Origin: JAHEFT01 sp963700705
Lineage (GTDB): Bacteria; Pseudomonadota; Gammaproteobacteria; Xanthomonadales; SZUA-36
Reading direction: 5' to 3'
Assembly: GCA_963700705.1 (NCBI GenBank)
Contig: CAVOYQ010000009.1
Span: 186,001-250,000, forward strand
DNA: 64,000 nt
Every line of letters starts with the position of its first letter. Positions within the stretch are counted from its first letter, which is position 1. This document shows positions 7,982-14,608 of the stretch, one piece after another. The notes below the pieces were generated by a model. That model had not been told where the DNA came from. It ran no database searches and saw nothing but the letters and a program-made list of their open reading frames with translations. Made by a program: the position numbers and the translations under genes.

Positions 7982-8656
7982 TTATTTCTCCCCTGCGTTA
8001 TCGCCGACTTTTGACTTCATATCTGCCAGTTCGGCTTCCACGCGATCATCCTGTTCGAGATCTGCGATTTCGTCGGCCAGGCCCTTTCCCCTGCCCATAT
8101 TGATTGCCTCGGCTTCCGATTCCACCCGGTCGATCCGCCGTTCGGCATTTTCAAAACGGAACAGCATTTCGTCGATGCGGTCGTCATGAATGTGTTTCCT
8201 GGCCGACAATTGCGAACTGGCGGTTTTGTGCCGGATCACGATGCTGCGTTGACGTGTTTTGGCGTCGTCCAGCTTGGACTGAAGCTGGGTGATGTCCGCG
8301 TTGAATTTGTCCAGTTGGCCATCCAGGCTGACCAGTTCGATCCTCATCCTGTCAACCCGGTCGCCGATCGCCTGCTTTTCAACCAGGGCGGCGCGGGCCA
8401 GGTCATCGCGTTCACGACGGATTGCAAGCTCTGCCCGGTTCGCCCATTCCGATTTTTCACGTTCAAGGTGATCGATGTGCCGGCCCAGTTCCTTTCGATC
8501 GGCGATGCATTTGGCTGCAGCCGACCGGATTTCCACCAGGGTGTCTTCCATTTCCTGGATCATCAGCCGGATGATCTTCTCCGGGTCTTCGGCTTTTTCC
8601 AGAACGGCATTGATGTTGGCATTTACGATATCGCTGAATCGGGAAAATATACCCAT
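7982..8656 (-). CDS. pspA: phage shock protein A
   Basis: 224 residues (E. coli PspA has 222). Starts Met-Gly-Ile-Phe-Ser-Arg-Phe-Ser-Asp-Ile-Val-Asn-Ala-Asn, the amphipathic membrane-binding helix, and continues as a long Glu/Lys/Arg-rich coiled coil with Ala-Glu-Asp-Pro-Glu-Lys-Ile-Ile-Arg-Leu-Met-Ile-Gln-Glu-Met. This is an ESCRT-III-like peripheral membrane protein that stabilises damaged inner membrane and, when free, inhibits the enhancer-binding activator PspF. A GGAG ribosome site lies just upstream of the ATG. Expression is expected from the sigma-54 promoter at 8695-8710. No pspF is present in this window. Confidence 0.97.
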   Translation of the reverse strand: MGIFSRFSDIVNANINAVLEKAEDPEKIIRLMIQEMEDTLVEIRSAAAKCIADRKELGRHIDHLEREKSEWANRAELAIRRERDDLARAALVEKQAIGDRVDRMRIELVSLDGQLDKFNADITQLQSKLDDAKTRQRSIVIRHKTASSQLSARKHIHDDRIDEMLFRFENAERRIDRVESEAEAINMGRGKGLADEIADLEQDDRVEAELADMKSKVGDNAGEK

Positions 8657-8694
8657 TACCTTTACTCCTGGTTAATCAATCTCTACCCTATTAA

Positions 8695-8710
8695 TGCAGG
8701 GTTCGTGCCA
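8695..8710 (-). promoter_or_regulatory. sigma-54 promoter of pspABC
   Basis: On the minus strand the sequence is TGGCACGAACCCTGCA. It matches the -24/-12 consensus TGGCAC-N5-TTGCA at all positions except one, with GG and GC separated by exactly 10 bases. Transcription would start about 30 bases before the pspA start codon. In enterobacteria psp is transcribed by RpoN with PspF, so motif and gene content agree. Confidence 0.88.
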
Positions 8711-8803
8711 GTTTGGAATTCCGCCTTATCCCGTTGAAAAGGTGGCTACTCAAGCGTGTGCTTTCATATTTTCAGGCGGCCCAAACGTTTGTCTTGGCAA
8801 ATT

Positions 8804-8817
8804 CCACCAAAAGGTGG
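8804..8817. promoter_or_regulatory. inverted repeat CCACC-aaaa-GGTGG, candidate PspF enhancer site
   Basis: A perfect 5-bp inverted repeat with a 4-base loop, about 125 bases upstream of the predicted psp transcription start. The half AAAAGGTGGC (8809-8818) recurs in the same orientation at 8737-8746. Bacterial enhancer-binding proteins bind paired palindromic sites at about -80 to -150. Assignment to PspF is inference. Confidence 0.4.
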
Positions 8818-8994
8818 CGGAAACTTGCCGGTCATTTGGCGGTCTATGGCAGTGTTCACGATGAAGCATGGGTCCAGGGAATTTGATTTTATCCAAATGC
8901 GCATGGCATACACCGCTGTGCTCCTGTAAAATGATTCACTTTTGATGCGCCGGCGAAGTTGCCGGAATTTGTATAGAAGCAGGAGGAATACCTG

Positions 8995-9675
8995 ATGCGA
9001 TTGATTTTCGCGTTTATCGTCCTGGCCGCTTTTTTAGCAGGCCCCGTTATGGCTCAGGATCTGGCAAGTGATAAGGGCAAGCTCAGTTATGCAGTAGGCT
9101 GGGATATTGGTGAAGACATTCAGCGCCGCGGTGCCGAGTTTGATGTTGAGACGATTATCGCCGCAATTCGCGATTCTTCATCGGGTAAGGAACCACAGGT
9201 GCCGGCCGAGGAAATGGTGGCTTTGCTGACCGCATTGCAGCAAAAAGTAAGGCAGGAGCAAGCCGAAGCATTCCAGAAACTGGCGGCGGATAACCAGAAA
9301 GCGTCTGAAGAGTTTCTGGCGGCCAACCAGAAAAAGAACGGGATTGTTGTGTTGCCCAGCGGTATTCAATACCGGATCATAGAAGAGGGTGACGGCGCCC
9401 GTCCCGGAATGACCAGCACGGTAAAAGTTCATTACCGGGGTTCCAGAACCGACGGCTTGGAATTTGACAGTTCTTTTGCCCGTGGCGTTCCGGAAGAGTT
9501 CAATGTCGAGACGGTACTCAAAGGCTGGCAGGAAGTGTTGCCGCTGATGAAGACCGGTGCAACATGGCAGGTGTTCATTCCGCCGGAACTGGCTTTTGGC
9601 GCCCGTGGCAACCCGCCGGTCGGTCCGAACGAAACGCTGATTTTCGATCTCAAGCTGGTCGAAATCGTCAAGTAA
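8995..9675 (+). CDS. FKBP-type peptidyl-prolyl cis-trans isomerase, exported
   Basis: 226 residues. A signal peptide (hydrophobic residues 3-18, cleavage likely after Val-Met-Ala) sends it to the periplasm. Residues about 25-115 form the helical dimerisation domain of FkpA/Mip/FklB proteins (Ser-Tyr-Ala-Val-Gly-Trp-Asp-Ile-Gly). Residues about 118-226 are the FKBP domain, with Val-Lys-Val-His-Tyr-Arg-Gly, Phe-Asp-Ser-Ser-Phe, Gly-Trp-Gln-Glu-Val-Leu-Pro-Leu-Met and Ile-Pro-Pro-Glu-Leu-Ala-Phe-Gly. It catalyses proline isomerisation and probably has chaperone activity on envelope proteins. An AGGAGGA ribosome site and a downstream hairpin suggest a single-gene unit. Confidence 0.94.
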   Translation: MRLIFAFIVLAAFLAGPVMAQDLASDKGKLSYAVGWDIGEDIQRRGAEFDVETIIAAIRDSSSGKEPQVPAEEMVALLTALQQKVRQEQAEAFQKLAADNQKASEEFLAANQKKNGIVVLPSGIQYRIIEEGDGARPGMTSTVKVHYRGSRTDGLEFDSSFARGVPEEFNVETVLKGWQEVLPLMKTGATWQVFIPPELAFGARGNPPVGPNETLIFDLKLVEIVK

Positions 9676-9682
9676 TATCTGA

Positions 9683-9712
9683 AAACGGGGCCTTTCCTGG
9701 CCCCGTTTCCTT
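9683..9712 (+). terminator. rho-independent terminator after FKBP gene
   Basis: AAACGGGGCC (9683-9692) and GGCCCCGTTT (9699-9708) form a 10-bp stem with the loop TTTCCT, 8 bases after the stop codon. The T-tract (TTTCC) is short. Confidence 0.7.
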
Positions 9713-9740
9713 TGCGGGGATTGATAGAGGTTCCTTAGTG

Positions 9741-10361
9741 ATGAGTCACTGGCGTGAGCTGTTGCTGGAAGCCGTTTCTCCCCTGGAATACGGCGTCCGC
9801 GATCTTGACGTCAGTGGTTACCGGCCAGCCGGCGGCCAGCCGTTCCGCCCGAGCAAAACTGCGGCCGTATTGGTGCCCCTGCTTGACCTGCCTGAACCCG
9901 AAATAGTCTTTACCCGCCGCGCCGATCACCTTCCACAGCACCCGGGCCAGGTGAGTTTTCCGGGCGGCGCCGCAGAGGAAAATGATGCCTCCGCAGTGCA
10001 GACCGCCTTGCGCGAGGCGCACGAAGAAATTGGTTTGCCACCAGAGATGGCACGGCCAATCGGCTTCCTGGATCGCATGGACACCATTTCCGACTACCGG
10101 GTTTTGCCCGTTGTTGCCCTGGTTACGCCTCCGGTAATCTGGATTCCGGACGCCCGCGAAGTGGCCGAAGTATTTACCGTTCCTCTTGCCGTTGTGCTGG
10201 ACACGACCCGGTACGAGTCGCGAATTATTCAGCAAAACGGCCAGGAGTACCCGATTTATACATTGCACTGGCAAGGCCACAAGATCTGGGGCGCCACGGC
10301 AGCCATGCTGATTAACCTTGCTTCAAGGATGCAGACCTGTGCCCGGTCACGGGTCATGTGA
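9741..10361 (+). CDS. NUDIX hydrolase, CoA pyrophosphatase type (NudL-like)
   Basis: 206 residues from the ATG at 9741; a GTG lies one codon earlier. The NUDIX box is complete: Gly-Gly-Ala-Ala-Glu-Glu followed by Ala-Leu-Arg-Glu-Ala-His-Glu-Glu-Ile-Gly-Leu, preceded by His-Pro-Gly-Gln-Val-Ser-Phe-Pro-Gly-Gly, the arrangement seen in CoA diphosphatases such as YeaB/NudL. These split CoA or acyl-CoA into phosphopantetheine and ADP in the cytosol. The end, Gly-His-Lys-Ile-Trp-Gly-Ala-Thr-Ala, is also typical. An upstream extension is possible in frame but would run into the FKBP gene, so it is rejected. The last codons lie 20 bases before the sulfurtransferase ATG. Confidence 0.9.
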   Translation: MSHWRELLLEAVSPLEYGVRDLDVSGYRPAGGQPFRPSKTAAVLVPLLDLPEPEIVFTRRADHLPQHPGQVSFPGGAAEENDASAVQTALREAHEEIGLPPEMARPIGFLDRMDTISDYRVLPVVALVTPPVIWIPDAREVAEVFTVPLAVVLDTTRYESRIIQQNGQEYPIYTLHWQGHKIWGATAAMLINLASRMQTCARSRVM

Positions 10362-10381
10362 TTCAGGACGGGGCACCCGAC

Positions 10382-11236
10382 ATGAAAAATGAAATCCTGG
10401 TATCTCCAACGCGGCTCGACGAGCTGATGCAAAGCAGTCAATGCACGCTCGTGGACTGTCGCTATGATTTTTCGAATGCACAGGGCGGCAAAGCCGCCTG
10501 GCTGGCAGGGCATATACCCGGAGCCGGCTACGCGCACCTGGACGACGACCTTGCCGCGCCGGTTGAGGCGCACACCGGACGCCATCCCTTGCCCGATGCA
10601 ACCCATTTTGCTGCCTTTCTCGCATCCGCCGGCTGGTCGAAAAACAGGCTGCTGGTGGCCTATGACGATGGTTCCAACGCCATCTCGGCCCGGTTGTGGT
10701 GGATGATGCGATATTTCGGTCAATCCGCCGCCCTGCTTGATGGCGGCCTTGCAGCATGGATCCAATCCGGCCGTCCGCTGGAAACCGGTGCGCCGGAAGT
10801 GAAGCCATCAAGCCTGGAATTCCTTGAGCCTGATCCGCGGTTGACGGTGTCGACAGCGGCCTTGCACGAGCATCTGGAATCGCCCGAATGGGTTGTTCTG
10901 GATGCGCGGTCCCGGGAACGTTATGCGGGGCAGGCTGAGCACCTGGATACGAAAGCCGGACACATTCCCGGCGCACTGAACCGGCCTTTCGGTGAAAACC
11001 TGGACGCATCAGGCCGTTTCAGTTCCCCGGAGCGCCTGAAAGCCCAGTTTCAAGCCGTGTTGGGGGCGGGAAATACCGGCAAAGTAGTCCATTCCTGTGG
11101 ATCAGGAGTCACTGCCTGCCATAACCTGTTTGCGATGGAACTGGCCGGCCTGGGGCTTACCCGTCTTTATCCCGGTTCCTGGAGCGAGTGGATTCGTGAC
11201 CCCGAGCGGCCGATAAGAACCGGTATGATGCCCTGA
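10382..11236 (+). CDS. sseA: 3-mercaptopyruvate / thiosulfate sulfurtransferase
   Basis: 284 residues with two rhodanese domains (about 5-135 and 150-280). The C-terminal active loop is Cys-Gly-Ser-Gly-Val-Thr-Ala with Cys239, the form found in mercaptopyruvate sulfurtransferases (classical rhodaneses have Cys-Arg-Lys-Gly-Val-Thr). The N-terminal domain lacks a catalytic Cys, as usual. It moves sulfur from 3-mercaptopyruvate or thiosulfate to thiol or cyanide acceptors in the cytosol. I prefer the ATG at 10382, which has GGACGGGG upstream; a GTG at 10358 overlaps the NUDIX stop and would add 8 residues. It converges with the enoyl-CoA hydratase gene, with only 7 bases between them. Confidence 0.93.
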   Translation: MKNEILVSPTRLDELMQSSQCTLVDCRYDFSNAQGGKAAWLAGHIPGAGYAHLDDDLAAPVEAHTGRHPLPDATHFAAFLASAGWSKNRLLVAYDDGSNAISARLWWMMRYFGQSAALLDGGLAAWIQSGRPLETGAPEVKPSSLEFLEPDPRLTVSTAALHEHLESPEWVVLDARSRERYAGQAEHLDTKAGHIPGALNRPFGENLDASGRFSSPERLKAQFQAVLGAGNTGKVVHSCGSGVTACHNLFAMELAGLGLTRLYPGSWSEWIRDPERPIRTGMMP

Positions 11237-11243
11237 AGCCCTT

Positions 11244-11996
11244 TTATTTTTTGGCCAGCCGGTTGAGCAGTTCGTTCAGCGCGGTACGGGTGGAATCGGA
11301 AAACCAGATATCGACAAAACGCCCATCGGCCGTTTTGTCGCCCTCTTCAAAAAGTTCATGCAGGTCCGCACGGGCCATTTCACGGGTTCTCAGCATCGCA
11401 GCCCGGGGTAGCGCCAGGTGCAGTTCACACCATTGGATGGCGCGTGCGACGACAGCGGCCGGGTCATCCGCCAGTTCATCGACCAGGCCGATTTCCAACG
11501 CTTTTTCCGAGCTCATGATTTCACCGGCGACGAGCATTCTTTCCGCGGCATGCGGACCCACAGCCCGCACCAGGGCCTGGTGGACCTGGATTGGAACCAC
11601 CAAACCGACCTGCGTTTCGTTCATTCCGGTCTTGAACCCTCCGCCCGGCATGATGCGATAGTCACCAAAAATCGCCATGACAATTCCGCCGGCGGGAGCG
11701 TGACCGGTCATCGCGAAGGCAATGGGGACGGGCAGGGTGGCTATGGTTTTCAGCATGTGCAGAAACCTTTCCCAGAACAGGGACATCTCAGCCCGGTCCA
11801 TCCCGATCAATTGAGGTACGTCTAGCCCGGCCGAAAACATACCCGGCAGGCCTGAGACCACGACAGCGCCGGTTTGCTCTGCCGCCTTGTTCAATGACTC
11901 GATGATCTGCTCGACCAGTTCAGGGTTCAGTGCGTTGGCAGGCGGGCGGTTCAGCCGGATTTCCCGCACATTTCCGTGGTCAATGGTATTCAGCAT
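11244..11996 (-). CDS. enoyl-CoA hydratase/isomerase family protein
   Basis: 250 residues with a crotonase fold. The first oxyanion-hole segment is Gly-Leu-Pro-Gly-Met-Phe-Ser-Ala-Gly-Leu-Asp-Val and the second is Ala-Pro-Ala-Gly-Gly-Ile-Val-Met-Ala (about 105-113). The usual catalytic Glu pair of true hydratases is not obvious: the position after the second oxyanion segment reads Asn-Glu-Thr-Gln-Val-Gly-Leu, as in dodecenoyl-CoA isomerases, so an isomerase role in unsaturated fatty-acid oxidation is as likely as hydration. It is divergent from the small exported protein at 12121, with a palindromic element between them. Confidence 0.85.
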   Translation of the reverse strand: MLNTIDHGNVREIRLNRPPANALNPELVEQIIESLNKAAEQTGAVVVSGLPGMFSAGLDVPQLIGMDRAEMSLFWERFLHMLKTIATLPVPIAFAMTGHAPAGGIVMAIFGDYRIMPGGGFKTGMNETQVGLVVPIQVHQALVRAVGPHAAERMLVAGEIMSSEKALEIGLVDELADDPAAVVARAIQWCELHLALPRAAMLRTREMARADLHELFEEGDKTADGRFVDIWFSDSTRTALNELLNRLAKK

Positions 11997-12034
11997 GGAT
12001 GTTTCCCGTTCAGGTTCTGTTCAGCGCCCCGTTA

Positions 12035-12055
12035 CTAGACTCAAAGTCTAGACTC
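12035..12055. promoter_or_regulatory. CTAGACTC repeat/palindrome, candidate operator
   Basis: CTAGACT (12035-12041) and AGTCTAG (12045-12051) form an inverted repeat with a 3-base loop, and CTAGACTC is also repeated directly at 12035-12042 and 12048-12055. It lies in the 124-base divergent gap between an enoyl-CoA hydratase gene and a small exported protein gene, where a regulator could control both. No regulator gene is adjacent, so this is inference. Confidence 0.35.
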
Positions 12056-12120
12056 TGTATCCAGCAAGAGCAATTTAAGGCACAATGAAATCGAGTAGCT
12101 GAACCGGTGGAGGAATTATT

Positions 12121-12441
12121 ATGAGAGCACATCAGATTTTTCTTGCGGCTGCTGGCGTGATGTTGCTGTTTCCAACGGCTTCCCGTGCGCATGAAGTGCC
12201 GAATATGCCTCATACCCACGCATTTGAGCAGACCGGTTATGGAACCTACCGCCAGGGCCACACGGTGAACAACCAGTACGGCAGCATCACCATCTGGTCA
12301 CCGCGCCCGTACACCGGTTACCAGCCCGGCAGTCAAGTGAAGTTCGCGCGGCCGGAACCGATAACCAAGGCCCCCGGCAGCCCGGTTGCGAAAACCCGGG
12401 CCCAGTCAGACCCCGCCATCGAGTACGGCAAGAAAAAGTAG
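12121..12441 (+). CDS. small exported protein of unknown function
   Basis: 106 residues with a good GGAGGA ribosome site 6-8 bases before the ATG. The signal peptide is clear: Arg-Ala-His-Gln then a hydrophobic core, ending Ser-Arg-Ala-His with cleavage likely after Ala. The mature part is short, His-, Tyr-, Gly- and Pro-rich (Pro-His-Thr-His, Gly-Tyr-Gly-Thr-Tyr), with a basic end of Lys-Lys-Lys, and looks unstructured. I do not recognise the family. Its stop codon lies within the first REP-like element (GTAGGAG), so the last residues may have been altered by that repeat. Confidence 0.65.
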   Translation: MRAHQIFLAAAGVMLLFPTASRAHEVPNMPHTHAFEQTGYGTYRQGHTVNNQYGSITIWSPRPYTGYQPGSQVKFARPEPITKAPGSPVAKTRAQSDPAIEYGKKK

Positions 12442-12485
12442 GAGCGGCCCATGGCCGCGAAATCGCGAGCATGGCTCGCTCCCAC
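12438..12485. repeat. REP-like palindrome, copy 1
   Basis: Begins GTAGGAGCGGCC and ends GCTCGCTCCCAC: an imperfect inverted repeat of the GTAGGAGCGGCC...CGCTCC(C/T)AC type that is dispersed in genomes of pseudomonads, xanthomonads and relatives. It overlaps the stop codon of the small exported protein gene. Confidence 0.8.
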
Positions 12486-12503
12486 AGTTAAATACGAAGT
12501 CAT

Positions 12504-12552
12504 GTAGAGAGCGGCCCACGGCCGCGATTTCGCGGCCGTGGGCCGCTTCCAC
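12504..12552. repeat. REP-like palindrome, copy 2
   Basis: GTAGAGAGCGGCCC...CGCTTCCAC. The core is a perfect 16-bp stem (12511-12526 with 12531-12546) around the loop ATTT. With copy 1 it forms a close pair between two convergent genes, where it could also end transcription or protect mRNA 3' ends. Confidence 0.85.
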
Positions 12553-12565
12553 AAAGCCCTGTGCC

Positions 12566-14074
12566 TCACCACGTGTAGTGAGCCGTATAGACGATCACCT
12601 GTTCGCCTTCGCTCGGTACCTTCACGTCAAACCTGATCCGGTTACTGTTTTCCTTTTGGTGTTTTTCGCTGGCGTTCTGGATTTCCCAGTTTGCAGCGCG
12701 GTAAAGATTTTCAAGAACAACCACGTCAACCGCCTGGTCTTTATGATTGCGCAGGCGGATTTCAAACGTCTCCCAAAGATTCCTGGTCCGGGTATCGATG
12801 CGGAAGTCCGTTTGTTTGCGTTCGCCGACAACGTCAAAAGCATTGCCCATCTCGATCAGTACGTCTTCGTTCCTGGGCGTGTGGTCGATCACATCTTCCC
12901 CGATGAATTCCAGGCTGCCGTCAGCCGGGTCCAGCTGGTTGACCCGAATCCTGCCCGCCGGAAGCGGAATACCAAGCTGCCGGGATTTCTTGTTTTCAAA
13001 CCGCAGGTAAACATTGACATCGCCGTTACCGTAGCGCCCGTATTCCTGGTCGAACTGCTGGTATCCATGGAAACCCATGTCCATGGTGGGCGCAAAAACC
13101 AGTTCTTTCTGGCACTGGATGCCGCGGGCGGTCGGCATCAGCTGGATCTGCTTGGTCGAGTTGTCCGGCAGGCTGGTGCGGCGGTCCAGCGTATAGAGAT
13201 GGTATTCAAAGAAGGATTTTTCCCTGAACCCATCCGACTCTTCCGCCATGGCCATTTTGTATACGACGTCACGCCTGGGTTGCGGGGTTTCGGCACGGTT
13301 TACATCACCGGCGATCAATTTCAAACGGGCGTCGGTATAGCCGGCGCCTGACTGGTTGATGATGCTCACCCAGGCCGAGAGATCCATCGAGCAATCTTTG
13401 GATTCGTCGTAGATGATGTTGTAGTCAGTCCACCAGGTCATTCCCGTGGTTTCATAGCTGATTCGTGTCTTCTGCGCGCTGCGCACCGGGCTGTCCAACA
13501 GCCACTCGAGTGTCGGTTTGGTGATCAGTCCGCCGGGCAGCTGGGAAAACCGGATGTTGCCGTAACTGCGGATGGCCTGGACACTGCCATCGTCCATTTG
13601 AATGGTAAGCCCGTCGTCTGCGCCGAGCAGAACACCTTCAACCAGGTCGACGTTATCGCCCCTGGGTTGTTCCACGGTCACGCGCTGCCCCATGTATCGC
13701 TGCAATAATTTTGCCTGGCTGACCAGGTCGAATTGAAAGCTTTGTTCCAGAACCCGGGTTGCCGGTTGGTCGAGAGAAGCAAAAGTAACCGTGGTAGGGT
13801 CGATTAACGCCGCAACGTTACTGACCCGCAGTGGATGCAGCCCTTTTTCGATATCATAGGTGCGGTCGTGGCGAACGATGGCGTAGCCGGGCACCTGTCC
13901 GCCAAAATTCAGGCCGGAAACCGGCCGGTACAGCTCGGGTGAAACCGCACCGGGTTGAAGGCGGGAATAGATGGTGACCGAGTCATCGCTGGCATCCGGC
14001 GTCGCTGCAACTGCGAACCCGGTGCAAAGCATGCCCGTGGCAAGAGAAATCAATTTTTTCCTGGGGTGGTTCAT
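12566..14074 (-). CDS. exported DUF4139 domain protein
   Basis: 502 residues. N-terminal signal peptide (basic start, hydrophobic residues about 10-22, cleavage near Ala-Val-Ala-Ala). The mature protein is beta-rich. The second half carries the segments Trp-Trp-Thr-Asp-Tyr-Asn-Ile, Ser-Gly-Ala-Gly-Tyr-Thr-Asp-Ala-Arg-Leu-Lys-Leu-Ile-Ala-Gly and the final Ile-Val-Tyr-Thr-Ala-His-Tyr-Thr-Trp, which I recognise from DUF4139 proteins. These are periplasmic or surface proteins without a proven function. It is convergent with the small exported protein gene across the REP pair and divergent from the copper chaperone gene. Confidence 0.82.
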   Translation of the reverse strand: MNHPRKKLISLATGMLCTGFAVAATPDASDDSVTIYSRLQPGAVSPELYRPVSGLNFGGQVPGYAIVRHDRTYDIEKGLHPLRVSNVAALIDPTTVTFASLDQPATRVLEQSFQFDLVSQAKLLQRYMGQRVTVEQPRGDNVDLVEGVLLGADDGLTIQMDDGSVQAIRSYGNIRFSQLPGGLITKPTLEWLLDSPVRSAQKTRISYETTGMTWWTDYNIIYDESKDCSMDLSAWVSIINQSGAGYTDARLKLIAGDVNRAETPQPRRDVVYKMAMAEESDGFREKSFFEYHLYTLDRRTSLPDNSTKQIQLMPTARGIQCQKELVFAPTMDMGFHGYQQFDQEYGRYGNGDVNVYLRFENKKSRQLGIPLPAGRIRVNQLDPADGSLEFIGEDVIDHTPRNEDVLIEMGNAFDVVGERKQTDFRIDTRTRNLWETFEIRLRNHKDQAVDVVVLENLYRAANWEIQNASEKHQKENSNRIRFDVKVPSEGEQVIVYTAHYTW

Positions 14075-14148
14075 TCCGGATCTCCGTTGGGTTTATCCAA
14101 TGATCAGACACTCCTATAACGCATTCAAAGATACTATGGGGTTAAGAG

Positions 14149-14595
14149 ATGGCAAAAAAAGTTCAGTCGAGGTTTTTCGGCATGCTGGTGGTGTGCATTC
14201 TGGCAGCGGCCTGTGGCGGCTCCGGGGTTAACACCGACCCTGTTCTGAAAGATGCATGGGTTCGCGCGCTTCCAACCGGCGCGGGTATGACCGCCGGGTT
14301 TGGAACATTGGAAAACCCCGGGCCGGTGGCCATAGAGATCCGGTCGTTTACCAGCCCCTCATTCGGCGATGTCAGCTTGCATCGAACAGAACTGGTGGAT
14401 GGCGTGAGCAAGATGCGTGAAGTGCCGGTGCTTTCCATCCCGGCAGGGTCCCGTGTCGTTCTGGAACCGGGCGGTTATCATCTTATGCTGATGATGCCTG
14501 CCGAAGAAATTCTGCCCGGCAAGACCGTTACGGTTGAAATGGAGGCAGCGGACGGCCGCCGTTTCAAGTTTGCCGTCCCTGTGGAGCGGCGCTGA
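14149..14595 (+). CDS. PCu(A)C-type periplasmic copper chaperone, lipoprotein
   Basis: 148 residues. The N-terminus has a lipobox (Ile-Leu-Ala-Ala-Ala-Cys-Gly), so it is probably lipid-anchored in the periplasm. The copper site is complete: His78, Met89, His111 and Met113 give the exact H-x10-M-x21-H-x-M signature of PCu(A)C proteins. Members deliver Cu(I) to the CuA centre of cytochrome c oxidase. No sco gene or oxidase is close by, so the target is not shown. The gene is convergent with uvrA, 13 bases apart. Confidence 0.93.
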   Translation: MAKKVQSRFFGMLVVCILAAACGGSGVNTDPVLKDAWVRALPTGAGMTAGFGTLENPGPVAIEIRSFTSPSFGDVSLHRTELVDGVSKMREVPVLSIPAGSRVVLEPGGYHLMLMMPAEEILPGKTVTVEMEAADGRRFKFAVPVERR

Positions 14596-14608
14596 ACCCG
14601 GCCAAGCC

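Larger units (their letters stand above)
8657..8994. other. divergent regulatory region between pspA and the FKBP gene
   Basis: 338 bases with no gene. It holds the sigma-54 promoter for pspABC, a GGTGG inverted repeat in the position of an enhancer, and the leader of the FKBP gene with an AGGAGGA ribosome site about 5 bases before its ATG. A TGTAAAAT hexamer at 8925-8932 may be the -10 box of the FKBP gene, but no good -35 is visible. Confidence 0.6.

Noticed and set aside
9564..9740. N-terminal extension of the NUDIX gene
   Set aside because: It overlaps the FKBP gene and its terminator; the NUDIX family start fits 9741.
12386..13351. 321-codon plus-strand frame
   Set aside because: It runs antisense through the REP pair and the DUF4139 gene, which has a clear signal peptide and family motifs.
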